Source: Crossiella sp. SN42 (lineage in GTDB: Bacteria; Actinomycetota; Actinomycetes; Mycobacteriales; Pseudonocardiaceae). From it: a DNA stretch of 64,000 nucleotides. Positions 28,511-37,176 of the stretch are shown here, one piece after another. The stretch is from the NCBI RefSeq assembly GCF_023897065.1, contig NZ_JAMHIV010000014.1, forward strand, positions 1 to 64,000, written 5' to 3'. A program made the position numbers and the translations under genes. How positions within the stretch are numbered: position 1 is the stretch's first letter; each line of letters starts with the position of its first letter. The notes under the pieces were generated by a model, which was not told the DNA's origin, ran no database searches, and worked only from the letters and a program-made list of their open reading frames with translations.

Positions 28511-29239
28511 TCAGAGGCGGCGGACGTCCAGGGCGTGTTCCACCGCTTTGCCCTCGTCCTCGCGTTGCACCAGGTAGACCCCGGCGTGCGGCCGTTCCGA
28601 GAGCACCTCGACCAGCTCCGTGCCGTGGTAGAGCAGACCCGTGCCGTCGTCGGTGCAGTAGGTGTCCGGGATCAGCCCACTGGCCACCGCGCCCAGCACC
28701 GCGGGCCGTCGCGCCGCCTCGGAGTCGAAGTGCACCCCGTTGCCGTAGGGCAGGAAACCCAGCCCGTCGGTGACGATCCGCAGCTCAGGCCCGAAGGAGT
28801 CGGTCGGCCCGCCCACGTGCCAGCACAGCGAGCCCGCGCTCACCCCGGTCAGCACCACCCCGCGCCGCCACGCCTCCCGCAGCACTGAGTCCAGCCCGTG
28901 CACCCGCCACACCGCCAGCAGGTTCGCCACCGAACCGCCGCCCACCCACACCACGTCACAGGAGAGCACGTAGTCCAGCAGGTCCGCCGTCGGCGGCATC
29001 GGGAACAGGTTCAGGTGCACCACCTCGACCCCGGCCAGCTCACCGGCCTCGGCGAAGTTCGCGTTGAAACCCCGCTGGTCGCCAAGCGCGGTGCCGATGT
29101 GGCACAGCTTCGGCCGCCGTCCCGACACCCCGGCCAGCTCCACCGCGTGCGTCAGCAGCGGCGCGAACTCGAGATCGGTGCGGTGACCACGGCGCAGACC
29201 ACCCGAGGTGGCCAGGATCGTCGGTTGTTCGGCAGGCAT
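28511..29239 (-). CDS. Peptidase E (S51 family dipeptidase-like)
   Basis: Cytoplasmic serine peptidase (242 aa) of the S51 family, whose best-known member cleaves Asp-X dipeptides. Nucleophile Ser134 lies in GVSAGSLCWH; the WVGGGSVANLLAVWR segment and the HFDSE-containing region are family features. It is divergent from the MarR gene, with 41 bp between the starts, so they may share a control region. Confidence 0.88.
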   Translation of the reverse strand: MPAEQPTILATSGGLRRGHRTDLEFAPLLTHAVELAGVSGRRPKLCHIGTALGDQRGFNANFAEAGELAGVEVVHLNLFPMPPTADLLDYVLSCDVVWVGGGSVANLLAVWRVHGLDSVLREAWRRGVVLTGVSAGSLCWHVGGPTDSFGPELRIVTDGLGFLPYGNGVHFDSEAARRPAVLGAVASGLIPDTYCTDDGTGLLYHGTELVEVLSERPHAGVYLVQREDEGKAVEHALDVRRL

Positions 29240-29280
29240 AGCCCGATCGTGCCATTTTCCGCGCCGGTTAGGGTCCGAAC

Positions 29281-29748
29281 ATGAGCGAGCCCCGTTGGCT
29301 GTCCGAGGCCGAGCTGCGGACCTGGATCACCTTCGTGGAGGCCACCCACCTGTTGGAGCGCAGGCTGGAACACCAGCTCCAGACCGACGGCGGGCTCTCC
29401 CACGCCCAGTACGACGTGCTCACCACCCTCTCCGCCACGCCCGGCCAGCGCATGCGGATGACCGAGCTGGCCGGTCGCACGGTGGTGTCCAAGAGCGGCC
29501 TCACCTACCAGGTCAGCCGCCTGGAACGGGCCGGGCTGGTGCGCCGCGAGTCCTGTGCCACCGACGAGCGCGGTGTGGTCGCGGTGCTCACCGAGGCCGG
29601 GCAGCGGCTGCTGGACAAGATCGCTCCCGGGCACGTCGACACCGTGCGCGACTACCTCATCGACCTGATGACCGCGGAGGAGCGGGCCGTGCTGGAACGG
29701 GTCATGTCCGCGGTGCGCGAACGCGTCCGCCGCGAGGACCACCCCTGA
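29281..29748 (+). CDS. MarR family transcriptional regulator
   Basis: Winged-helix regulator (155 aa) with MRMTELAGRTVVSKSGLTYQVSRLERAGLVRRES as recognition helices and DERGVVAVLTEAG as the wing. It is divergent from peptidase E and 68 nt upstream of an ABC exporter operon. Members of this subgroup usually repress adjacent transport genes, so the ABC pair is a candidate target; no clear operator palindrome was seen between 29749 and 29816. Confidence 0.88.
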   Translation: MSEPRWLSEAELRTWITFVEATHLLERRLEHQLQTDGGLSHAQYDVLTTLSATPGQRMRMTELAGRTVVSKSGLTYQVSRLERAGLVRRESCATDERGVVAVLTEAGQRLLDKIAPGHVDTVRDYLIDLMTAEERAVLERVMSAVRERVRREDHP

Positions 29749-29816
29749 CAAATGTCATGGCGGGGCCGTGACGAGCGGCCTGCGTCCCGGCCGCGCGCGG
29801 GCGGCACCGTAGGGGC

Positions 29817-30749
29817 ATGCCCACAGCAACCCTGACCGGCGCGGCGCGCGAGATCGTGGCAGGCGCCGCGATCCACCTCCGTGGCCTGCGCAAACACTTC
29901 GGGCCGGTGCGCGCCGTGGATAGCGTCGACCTGACCGTGGCCCCCGGCGAGGTGCTCGCCCTGCTCGGCCCCAACGGCGCGGGCAAGTCCACCACCATCG
30001 ACCTCGTCCTCGGCCTCACCCGCCCCGACGCCGGCGAGGTGCACGTCTTCGGCCACCGCCCCGACGAGGCGGTCCGCAACGGCGTCATCGGCGCCATGCT
30101 GCAGGGCGGCGCGCTCATCGACGACGCCACCGTCGGCGAGCTCGTCCGCATGGTCGCCGCCCTGCACCGCAGGCCCCAGGCCGCCGCGGCCGCCCTGGCC
30201 AAGGCGGGCGTCGCCGAGCTGGCCAAGCGGCGCTGCAAGAAGCTCTCCGGTGGTCAGCGGCAACGCGTCCGCTTCGCCATCGCCCTGGTCAGCGACCCCG
30301 ACCTGCTGATCCTGGACGAGCCCACCGCCGCCATGGACGTGGAGACCCGCCGCCACTTCTGGCAGAACATCCGCGAGCTGACCAGCACCGGCAAGACCGT
30401 CGTCTTCGCCACCCACTACCTGGAGGAAGCCGAGAGCTACGCCGACCGCGTGGTGCTGATGCGCGCCGGAACGGTCGTCGCGGACGGCACCGTCGCCCAG
30501 ATCAGGGCCACCGCGGCCGGCCGGACCGTGCGTGCCGTGCTCCCTGGGAGTGCGCACGGCACGCTCGGCGCGCTGCCCGGCGTCACCCACGCCGAGCTGC
30601 GCGGCGAGCACGCCACGCTGGCCTCCACCGACTCCGACGCCACCCTGCGGGCCCTGCTCGCCCGCTACCCCGGCGCGCACGACATCGAGATCACCACCGT
30701 CGGCCTCGAGGACGCTTTCCTCGCGCTGACCAGCGAGGAGGACAAGTGA
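29817..30749 (+). CDS. ABC transporter ATP-binding protein (DrrA/CcmA-like)
   Basis: ATPase (310 aa) of an ABC exporter. Walker A is GPNGAGKST, the Q-loop is LQGGALID, the signature LSGGQRQR, Walker B LLILDEPTAAMD, and the H-loop FATHYLEEA. It has a C-terminal extension of about 80 residues, as in DrrA/DUF4162-type drug exporters. It overlaps the permease gene by 4 nt. Followed by a histidine kinase and response regulator, the arrangement of yvfRSTU/DesK-type sensing-export modules. Confidence 0.92.
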   Translation: MPTATLTGAAREIVAGAAIHLRGLRKHFGPVRAVDSVDLTVAPGEVLALLGPNGAGKSTTIDLVLGLTRPDAGEVHVFGHRPDEAVRNGVIGAMLQGGALIDDATVGELVRMVAALHRRPQAAAAALAKAGVAELAKRRCKKLSGGQRQRVRFAIALVSDPDLLILDEPTAAMDVETRRHFWQNIRELTSTGKTVVFATHYLEEAESYADRVVLMRAGTVVADGTVAQIRATAAGRTVRAVLPGSAHGTLGALPGVTHAELRGEHATLASTDSDATLRALLARYPGAHDIEITTVGLEDAFLALTSEEDK

Positions 30750-31483
30750 ACCCGACGTACGTGCTCATCGAGGTCAAGCTGATCGTGCGGCAGTTCGCCT
30801 TCCTGTTCTTCACCATCGTGTTGCCCACCGCGATGTTCCTGATCTTCTCCGGCATCTACGGCGGCCCGGCGGCCACCTTCGGCAACGGCACCCCGGTCAC
30901 CGCGGCCACCATGGTCAGCATGGCCTCCTTCGCGGCCATGTCCGCCGCCCTGGTCACCGGTGGGCGCATCGCGCTGGAACGGCAGATCGCCTGGCACCGG
31001 CAGTTGCGGCTGACCCCGCTCTCCGGCAGCGGCTACCTGTTCGCCAAGGGCCTGATCGCGGTGCTGGTCGCGGTGCCCGCGATGCTCGGTGTGCTCGCGG
31101 TCGGGTTGCTGGTCAAACAGGTCGACCTCAGCCTGGCGCAGTGGGCGATGCTGATCGGCGGGCTGGTGCTCGGCTCGGTGCCGTTCGCGCTGCTGGGCAT
31201 GGCCATCGGGCAGCTGGCCAGCGCCGAGTCCGCCCAGGCCGTCACGCCCGCGGTGATGATGGCGCTGGCCATGGCCGGCGGGCTGATGGTGCCGGTGGAG
31301 ATCATGCCCGCGTGGGTGGGCGACATCGCCAGGGCGCTGCCCAGCTTCTGGTTCCGGGAGAACGGGATCAGGGTGGTCGCGCAGGGCTCGGTCAGTCTGA
31401 CCTCGATCGCGGTGCTGGGCGGGGTGACGCTGGTGCTGGGGCTGTTCGTGGCCAGGCGGTACCGGCTCAGCGCGGCCCGCTGA
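30746..31483 (+). CDS. ABC-2 type transporter permease
   Basis: Membrane subunit (245 aa) with six hydrophobic segments and the ABC-2 pattern in the last third (MALAMAGGLMVPVEIMPAWVGDIARALPSFWF). It pairs with the upstream ATPase (4-nt overlap) as a homodimeric-permease exporter. The substrate is unknown; drug or lipid export is typical of such small modules. Confidence 0.9.
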   Translation: MNPTYVLIEVKLIVRQFAFLFFTIVLPTAMFLIFSGIYGGPAATFGNGTPVTAATMVSMASFAAMSAALVTGGRIALERQIAWHRQLRLTPLSGSGYLFAKGLIAVLVAVPAMLGVLAVGLLVKQVDLSLAQWAMLIGGLVLGSVPFALLGMAIGQLASAESAQAVTPAVMMALAMAGGLMVPVEIMPAWVGDIARALPSFWFRENGIRVVAQGSVSLTSIAVLGGVTLVLGLFVARRYRLSAAR

Positions 31484-31503
31484 CCACGCCTACGGTGTGC
31501 GCC

Positions 31504-32586
31504 ATGACCACGAACACCACGCCCAGGATGCATTCCTGGGAGCTGTTCGCCGGTTTCTTCCTGCTCTTCCTGATGTTCCCGGTCTACTACCTGTTCGAGG
31601 CGGACCGGCCGGTGGCGCTCAAGATCGCCGGACTGGCCGGGATCGGGATCGTCGGCGCCACCTACCTGCTGCTGCCGCCCAAGCTGTTCGAGGCGCCGAT
31701 GTGGCAGCGGCTGGCGCTCATCCTCGGCCAGGCCGTGCTGATCGTGCTCATCGTGCTGGCCTTCGGGGTGCCGTTCCTGAGCCTGTTCGTCTACGCCGCG
31801 GCCAGCGCGGCGATCCTGCTGCCGGTGTGGCTGGCGGTGCTGGTGCCGATCGGTCCCAGCATCGTCTCGGTGCACGCGGTGCTCAACGGCGGGCCGGTCT
31901 GGCTGGCCTGGATCATCCTGGCGATGTTGCTGAGCACGTTCAGCGTGCTCGGCCTGGCCGAGCTGATCCGCGGCAACATCAAGCTCTACCGCGAGCAGCA
32001 GCAGGCCGCGCTGCTGGCCGTGGCCGAGGAACGCGCCCGGCTGGCCCGCGACCTGCACGACGTGCTCGGGCACAGCCTGACCACCATCACTCTCAAGGCC
32101 GGACTGGCCAGGCGGCTGCTGGAAGCCGGGCGGCAGGAGGCGGCGATCACCGAGGTGACCGACGTGGAGGCGCTTTCCCGGGCCGCGCTCACCGATGTCA
32201 GGGCCACCGTCTCCGGCTACCGGGAGGCTTCGCTGGTGGCTGAGCTGGCCGGGGCGCGGGTGGCGTTGCAGGCCGCCGGGATCACCGCCGACCTGCCACA
32301 CGCGGTGGACAACGTGGCGCCCCGGCACCAGCAGGTGCTGGCCTACGTGCTGCGCGAGGGCGTGACCAACGTGCTCCGGCACAGCGGCGCCACCCGCTGC
32401 GAGGTGCGTTTCGGGTTGTCCTGGCTGGAGATCCGGGACGACGGCGCGCTGGTGCAGACCGGCAGGCCGGGCACCGGGCTCACCGGCCTGCGGGAACGAC
32501 TCGCCGCCGTCGGCGGCACCCTGGACGCCGGCCCGCTGCCCGCCGGTGGTTTCCGGCTGCGCGCGGAGATCGAGGAGAACGCATGA
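31504..32586 (+). CDS. Sensor histidine kinase (DesK/HisKA_3 type)
   Basis: Membrane sensor kinase (360 aa) with about five transmembrane segments in residues 15-155. A HisKA_3 domain follows, in which ERARLARDLHDVLGHSL contains phospho-acceptor His185. The HATPase domain has the N-box REGVTNVLRHS, a reduced IRDDGA D-box, and TGLTGLRERL as G2 box. No periplasmic domain is present, so it probably senses a membrane state or the activity of the adjacent ABC exporter. It overlaps the response regulator by 4 nt. ATG at 31504; upstream in-frame codons lie in the permease gene. Confidence 0.9.
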   Translation: MTTNTTPRMHSWELFAGFFLLFLMFPVYYLFEADRPVALKIAGLAGIGIVGATYLLLPPKLFEAPMWQRLALILGQAVLIVLIVLAFGVPFLSLFVYAAASAAILLPVWLAVLVPIGPSIVSVHAVLNGGPVWLAWIILAMLLSTFSVLGLAELIRGNIKLYREQQQAALLAVAEERARLARDLHDVLGHSLTTITLKAGLARRLLEAGRQEAAITEVTDVEALSRAALTDVRATVSGYREASLVAELAGARVALQAAGITADLPHAVDNVAPRHQQVLAYVLREGVTNVLRHSGATRCEVRFGLSWLEIRDDGALVQTGRPGTGLTGLRERLAAVGGTLDAGPLPAGGFRLRAEIEENA

Positions 32587-33188
32587 TCCGGGTCCTGCTC
32601 GCCGACGACCAGGCCCTCGTCCGCGGCGCGCTGGCCGCGCTGCTCGGGCTGGAGGCCGACATCCAGGTCGTCGCGCAGGTCGGCTCCGGTGAGGAGGTGC
32701 TCGCCGCGGCCACTGAGCACCGGCCCGATGTGGCGTTGCTGGACGTGCAGATGCCCGGCAAGGACGGTCTGACCGCGGCCGCCGAGCTCCGCGCCGCGCT
32801 GCCGGAGTGCCGGGTGCTGATCCTGACCACCTTCGGCAGGCCCGGCTACCTGGCCAGGGCGATGAGCGCGGGCGCGGCCGGGTTCGTGGTCAAGGACGCG
32901 CCGCCGGAACAGCTCGTCGACGCGGTCCGGCGGGTGCACGCCGGGCTGCGCGTGGTCGACCCTGGCCTGGCCGCGGAGTCCCTGTCCAGCGGGGCGAGTC
33001 CGCTGAGCACGCGGGAACGGGAGGTGCTGGCCTGCGCGCGGGACGGCGGCACCGTCTCCGACGTGGCCAAGGCGCTGCACCTGTCCGAGGGCACGGTGCG
33101 CAACCACCTGTCCTCGGCGATCGGCAAAACCGGCGCGCGCACCAGGGCCGAAGCCGTGCGCATCGCCGACGACCGCGGTTGGCTTTGA
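32583..33188 (+). CDS. Response regulator, NarL/DesR family
   Basis: Two-domain regulator (201 aa). The receiver domain has phospho-acceptor Asp54 (VALLDVQMPG), acidic pair Asp8/Asp9 and a Lys in VVKDAPP. The LuxR-type HTH at the C-terminus carries LSTREREVLACARDGGTVSDVAKALHLSEGTVRNHLSSAIGKTGARTR-type features. It is translationally coupled to the kinase. It likely activates the upstream ABC genes in response to kinase signalling. Confidence 0.92.
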   Translation: MIRVLLADDQALVRGALAALLGLEADIQVVAQVGSGEEVLAAATEHRPDVALLDVQMPGKDGLTAAAELRAALPECRVLILTTFGRPGYLARAMSAGAAGFVVKDAPPEQLVDAVRRVHAGLRVVDPGLAAESLSSGASPLSTREREVLACARDGGTVSDVAKALHLSEGTVRNHLSSAIGKTGARTRAEAVRIADDRGWL

Positions 33189-33358
33189 CCCGACCGGGTA
33201 TCCCGCACCCCGCCACACCCCGCGAAATCCACCCGTCGCACAACACGCGCGCGCGGGGAATCCCCCCGATTTCCATTTTACCGGCGGGCACCGACAAAAC
33301 CGGGAGTCGGTGGCCACCGGAAGCCGATCTTGACTGAGTTCGTGACAGCATTGCGGGC

Positions 33359-34039
33359 ATGACAGGACACGCCCCGACCGGCCGGGGAGCGACGGCACGG
33401 CTGTTGCGGCGCGTGCTGGCCGGGATCGTGCTGCTGCCCTTGCTGATCGTCGGCGGCACGGCCTTCCGGGTGTGGCAGGTCGCCCGGCAGGATGACCGGT
33501 CCGCCGCGGACATCGCGGTGGTGCTCGGCGCCGCGCAGTACGGCGGGCGGCCCTCCGATGTGCTGGAGGCCAGGCTCGCGCACGCCCAGCAGCTCTACGA
33601 GCGGGGTGTGGCCAAGACCGTGGTGACCGTGGGCGGTCGCGGGCTCGGCGACACCTACACCGAGGCCGAGGCCGGGCAGCGCTGGCTGGTCGGGGACGAG
33701 ACCAAGGCGGGCACGGCGAAGAAGGCCATTCCCAAGGACAAGGTGGTCGCGGTCAAGGAGGGCGCGGACACCTTGGGCAGTCTGCGGGCGGTGGCGCGGG
33801 AGGCGGAGAAGCGCGGCTGGCAGAGCGCGGTCATCGTCAGCGATCCGTGGCACTCGTTACGCGCCCGCACCATGGCAGGCGACACCGGGCTCACCGCGTG
33901 GGCCTCGCCGACCCGGCGCGGGCCGATCGTGCAGACCAGGGAGACCCAGCTGCGCTACATCCTGCGCGAGACCGCGGGCGTGCTGTTCTACCGGCTCACC
34001 CACACCTCCACCAACCTGGTCGACAATGGTCTCGGCTGA
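33359..34039 (+). CDS. YdcF/SanA-like DUF218 envelope protein
   Basis: Protein of 226 aa with one N-terminal membrane anchor (about 17-37). A DUF218 domain follows, containing [33 protein letters not shown] and [13 protein letters not shown]. Homologues (YdcF, SanA/SrlA) are membrane-anchored proteins linked to envelope integrity and vancomycin tolerance, with unclear chemistry. It overlaps the dgt start by 14 nt, hence is cotranscribed with dgt. Confidence 0.85.
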   Translation: MTGHAPTGRGATARLLRRVLAGIVLLPLLIVGGTAFRVWQVARQDDRSAADIAVVLGAAQYGGRPSDVLEARLAHAQQLYERGVAKTVVTVGGRGLGDTYTEAEAGQRWLVGDETKAGTAKKAIPKDKVVAVKEGADTLGSLRAVAREAEKRGWQSAVIVSDPWHSLRARTMAGDTGLTAWASPTRRGPIVQTRETQLRYILRETAGVLFYRLTHTSTNLVDNGLG

Positions 34040-35294
34040 ACCGCACGGCTACTCCGCGCACGACACCGCGCGGCTGCTGCCCGAACCCGACAAGCACGGC
34101 GCGCTCGCCGAAGCCCAGACCGAGGCGCGCACCCCGTTCGCCCGCGACCGGGCCAGGGTGCTGCACTCGGCGGCGCTGCGCCGCCTGGCCGGCAAGACGC
34201 AGGTGGTGGGGCCGGGCGAGGGGGATGTGCCGCGGACCCGGCTGACCCACTCGCTGGAGGTGGCCCAGATCGGCCGGGGCATCGGCGGTGAGCTGGGTTG
34301 CGATCCGGACGTGGTCGACCTGGCCGGGCTGGCGCACGACATCGGCCACCCGCCGTTCGGGCACAACGGCGAACGCGCGCTCAACGCGCTGGCCGGGCCC
34401 TGCGGCGGGTTCGAGGGCAACGCGCAGACCCTGCGCATCCTGACCCGCCTGGAACCCAAGGCGCTCGGCCCGGACGGCCGCCAGTACGGGCTCAACCTGA
34501 CCAGGGCGGCCCTGGACGCGGCCACCAAGTACCCGTGGCCGCGCCGGGAGGGCACGGTCAAGTTCGGGGTCTACGACGACGACCTGCCCGTCTTCGGCTG
34601 GCTCCGGCAGGGCGCGCCGGTGGACGCGCAGTGCCTGGAGGCCCAGGTGATGGACTGGGCCGACGACGTGGCCTACTCGGTGCACGACGTGGAGGACGGG
34701 GTGCTCGCCGGGCGGATCTCGCTGCGCGCGCTGGGCAGTCCGGCCGAGCGCCGGGTGATCGCCGCGCTGGCCGCCGCGCACTTCAGCAGTGAGTCCGCGG
34801 AGGCGATCGAGGCCGCCGCCGACGGGCTGCTCCGGTTGCCCGCGGTGGCCGCGCTGGCCCAGCACGACTACGACGGCACCCTGGCCGACCAGGTCGCGCT
34901 GAAGGCGCTGACCAGCGAGCTCGTCGGCCGGTTCGCCTCCGCCGCGGTCACCGGCACTCGCAAGGCGCACGGGGCCGGTCCGCTGCGCCGCTACGACGCC
35001 GACCTGGTGGTGCTGCCGCCGGTGGCCGCGGAGGTGGCCCTGCTCAAGGCGGTCGCGCTGCGGTACGTGATGAGCGACCCGGAGCGGCTGGCCGTGCAGA
35101 TCCGGCAGCGGGAGGTGATCACCGAGCTCACCGAGGCGCTGTGCCGGCTCGCCCCGGAGGCCCTGGACCCGGCGTTCCGGCCGGCCTGGTCGGCCGCGAA
35201 GGACGACGCCGAGCGGCTGCGGGTGGTGATCGACCAGGTCGCGCTGCTGACCGACGCCCAGGCGGTGAGCTGGCACCGGCGGCTGGTCAGCTGA
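34026..35294 (+). CDS. dgt: Deoxyguanosinetriphosphate triphosphohydrolase-like protein
   Basis: HD-domain dNTP triphosphohydrolase (422 aa) hydrolysing dGTP or other dNTPs to nucleoside and triphosphate. Metal ligands lie in [15 protein letters not shown] (His) and [18 protein letters not shown] (HD pair), with a later Asp in [14 protein letters not shown]. The N-terminal [23 protein letters not shown] motif is typical of the actinobacterial branch (Rv2344c equivalent). Position just upstream of dnaG is conserved in many actinobacteria, although here about 1.9 kb with other genes intervenes. Confidence 0.92.
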   Translation: MVSAEPHGYSAHDTARLLPEPDKHGALAEAQTEARTPFARDRARVLHSAALRRLAGKTQVVGPGEGDVPRTRLTHSLEVAQIGRGIGGELGCDPDVVDLAGLAHDIGHPPFGHNGERALNALAGPCGGFEGNAQTLRILTRLEPKALGPDGRQYGLNLTRAALDAATKYPWPRREGTVKFGVYDDDLPVFGWLRQGAPVDAQCLEAQVMDWADDVAYSVHDVEDGVLAGRISLRALGSPAERRVIAALAAAHFSSESAEAIEAAADGLLRLPAVAALAQHDYDGTLADQVALKALTSELVGRFASAAVTGTRKAHGAGPLRRYDADLVVLPPVAAEVALLKAVALRYVMSDPERLAVQIRQREVITELTEALCRLAPEALDPAFRPAWSAAKDDAERLRVVIDQVALLTDAQAVSWHRRLVS

Positions 35295-35314
35295 ACCGCG
35301 CCCACCGAAACGGC

Positions 35315-35330
35315 GTCAACCAAAGTTGAC
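35315..35330. promoter_or_regulatory. Small palindrome upstream of a short ORF
   Basis: GTCAAC-CAAA-GTTGAC, a perfect 6-bp inverted repeat in an AT-richer stretch 22 bp before the ATG at 35353. A possible operator; no partner regulator is evident. Confidence 0.3.
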
Positions 35331-35352
35331 GATTTCTGGTTTACTCGGAGCC

Positions 35353-35562
35353 ATGGGACTTCGAGAGGTGTTGCGGGTGCTGTTCCGGCCGTTGCGGCGC
35401 AAGGTGCCGGCCGGTGGTCCACCGAGGCGACGGGAGGACCCCGGTGGCGCCGGGGTGCGCGAACCCAGGCGGCCGCGCCCGCCCGGTCCGGTCAGCGGCG
35501 CCGCCGCGGCCGAGCCACCGGCTCCGGCGCAGCACGTGAAGCTGGCCGATCCACGGCGCTGA
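35353..35562 (+). CDS. Short Arg/Pro-rich hypothetical protein
   Basis: A 69-aa frame beginning with an amphipathic basic helix (GLREVLRVLFRPLRRKV) followed by disordered Arg/Pro/Gly/Ala-rich sequence. No SD is obvious. Its stop at 35562 is 9 bp before the ECF41-type promoter. Probably a small basic protein or a spurious frame. Confidence 0.35.
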   Translation: MGLREVLRVLFRPLRRKVPAGGPPRRREDPGGAGVREPRRPRPPGPVSGAAAAEPPAPAQHVKLADPRR

Positions 35563-35571
35563 CCAGCGGTT

Positions 35572-35598
35572 TGTCACAGTGGGAGCGGGGTGCTCGTC
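35572..35598 (+). promoter_or_regulatory. ECF41-type sigma factor promoter
   Basis: TGTCACA (35572-35578), exactly 16 nt, then CGTC (35595-35598). This is an exact match to the published ECF41 consensus TGTCACA-N16-CGTC as I recall it, and it lies 37 nt upstream of the GTG of the CMD-family gene that is convergent with the ECF41 sigma gene. ECF41 sigma factors characteristically drive such a linked gene. Confidence 0.85.
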
Positions 35599-35635
35599 CC
35601 TGGGGTGTCCGCGCCACCGACCCAGGGAGGCCGTT

Positions 35636-36235
35636 GTGCCCCGCATTCCCGCGCTCACCGTTGACAAGGCAAGCTGGCTGGTCCGCCGCATGTACGGCTA
35701 TGCGAAGAAGCGCTTCGGCGCGGTGCCCGAACCGTTCGCGGTCATGGCCCACCACCGCGGCATCATGATCGCCGCCGCGGTGACCGAGACCGCGGTCGAA
35801 CGCGCCGCCAAGCACCTGCCGCACAGCCTCACCGACCTGGTCGTCTACCGGGTCGCCACCGAGCTGGGCTGCTCCTGGTGCGTGGACTTCGGCACCATGC
35901 TGCAGCGGCACAAGGGCCTGGACATCAAGCGGCTCAAGGAGATCCACGCCTACGCCGACTCACCGCTGTTCACCGAGACCGAAAAACTCGCCTTGGCCTA
36001 CGCCGACGCGATCACCGCCTCGCCGGTGCGGGTCACCGACGAGCAGGTCGCCCAGCTCCGGGAACGCCTGGGGGACAAGGGACTCGTCGAGCTCACCTAC
36101 CTGATCACGGTGGAGAACCAGCGGGCCCGGTTCAACGACGCGCTCGGCATCGTCGACCAGGGCTTCACCTCCGGGGAGGCCTGCCGGGTGCCGCTGCCGG
36201 TGGCCGAGGCCGACGTCACCAGGCAACGTTCGTGA
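35636..36235 (+). CDS. Carboxymuconolactone decarboxylase (AhpD-like) family protein
   Basis: All-helical protein (199 aa) of the CMD/AhpD family. The redox motif CxxC (ELGCSWCVDFG, Cys79/Cys82) and a following His (about 92) suggest peroxidase or disulfide chemistry rather than decarboxylation. The GTG at 35636 follows GGGAGG by 5 nt. This is the COE-type partner of ECF41 sigma factors: it is preceded by a perfect ECF41 promoter and its 3' end overlaps the sigma gene's 3' end by 20 bp. Confidence 0.88.
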   Translation: MPRIPALTVDKASWLVRRMYGYAKKRFGAVPEPFAVMAHHRGIMIAAAVTETAVERAAKHLPHSLTDLVVYRVATELGCSWCVDFGTMLQRHKGLDIKRLKEIHAYADSPLFTETEKLALAYADAITASPVRVTDEQVAQLRERLGDKGLVELTYLITVENQRARFNDALGIVDQGFTSGEACRVPLPVAEADVTRQRS

Positions 36236-37142
36236 GCTTGTCCGGGTTCACCACGTCGTAGATCGCCACGATCCGTCCGTCCCGGACCGCCAGCGTCGAC
36301 ACGCGGCGGTCCACCGGACGGTGCCCGTCGCCGCCGTCGGTCTGGGCCAGGAAGCCCAGGTCGCCGTTGACCAGCACCGGGGTGATCCCGGTGCGCAACG
36401 CCTCCGGCCCGTACTGCCGCAGCAGGCCGAGGGCGAAGCGGGCCACCTTGTCCGCGCCGACCACCGGCCGCCGCGCGGTGCGCGCCTGGCCGCCGGAGTC
36501 GCCGATGACCACCACGTCCGGGTGCAGCACCGCCAGCAGCGCGTTCATGTCCCCGCTGGCCAGCGCCGAGGTGAACCGCTCAAGCACGGCCTTCTGCTCG
36601 GCCAGCTCAACCCGCGGCGGGGTGTCGGCCTCGGTGACCGCGCGCCGCGCGCGGGAGGCCAGCTGCCGGGCCGCCGCCGGGGTCACCCCCAGCGCGGTCG
36701 CGATCTCCGGGAACGGCACCCCGAACGCGTCGTGCAGCACGAACGCCACCCGCTGCTCGGGGCTCAGCTCGTGCAGCACCACCATGGCCGCCATCCGCAC
36801 GCCGTCCTCGCGCACCGCGACGTCCAGCGGATCCTCACTCGGCTGGGTGGCCAGCGGGCTCACCACCGGCTCCGGCAGCCAGGAACCGACGTAGCGCTCA
36901 CGCTGCGCGCTGGCCGCCTTGAGCCGATCGAGGCAGATCCGGCCCACCACCGTGGTCAGCCAGGCCCGCAGGTCACGGATCTCCGCCCGCGCGGCCGCGG
37001 TCAGCCCGGCCAGCCGCAGCCAGGCGTCCTGCACCGCGTCCTCGGCGTCGGCCCTGGTCCCGGTGATGCGGTAGGCGACCCCGATGAGGTGCCCCCGGTG
37101 CTCGCTGAACACCGTGGCCAGGGTCTCGTCGCTGACGGTCAC
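36216..37142 (-). CDS. ECF41 family RNA polymerase sigma factor (SigJ-like)
   Basis: Sigma factor (308 aa) with sigma2 (about 10-75) and sigma4 (about 115-170) domains and a C-terminal SnoaL-like domain (about 180-308). The extension carries the ECF41 hallmarks WLPEP (88-92) in the linker, a DGGGK-like segment (DSGGQARTARRP, 215-226) and NPDKL (299-303). In this family the fused domain replaces a separate anti-sigma and modulates activity. The GTG at 37142 was chosen because it places sigma2 at the N-terminus. Its target is most likely the convergent CMD gene. Confidence 0.93.
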   Translation of the reverse strand: MTVSDETLATVFSEHRGHLIGVAYRITGTRADAEDAVQDAWLRLAGLTAAARAEIRDLRAWLTTVVGRICLDRLKAASAQRERYVGSWLPEPVVSPLATQPSEDPLDVAVREDGVRMAAMVVLHELSPEQRVAFVLHDAFGVPFPEIATALGVTPAAARQLASRARRAVTEADTPPRVELAEQKAVLERFTSALASGDMNALLAVLHPDVVVIGDSGGQARTARRPVVGADKVARFALGLLRQYGPEALRTGITPVLVNGDLGFLAQTDGGDGHRPVDRRVSTLAVRDGRIVAIYDVVNPDKLTNVAW

Positions 37143-37176
37143 ACGCCCATCCTGGACTACTCCTAGACTTGCCCCT

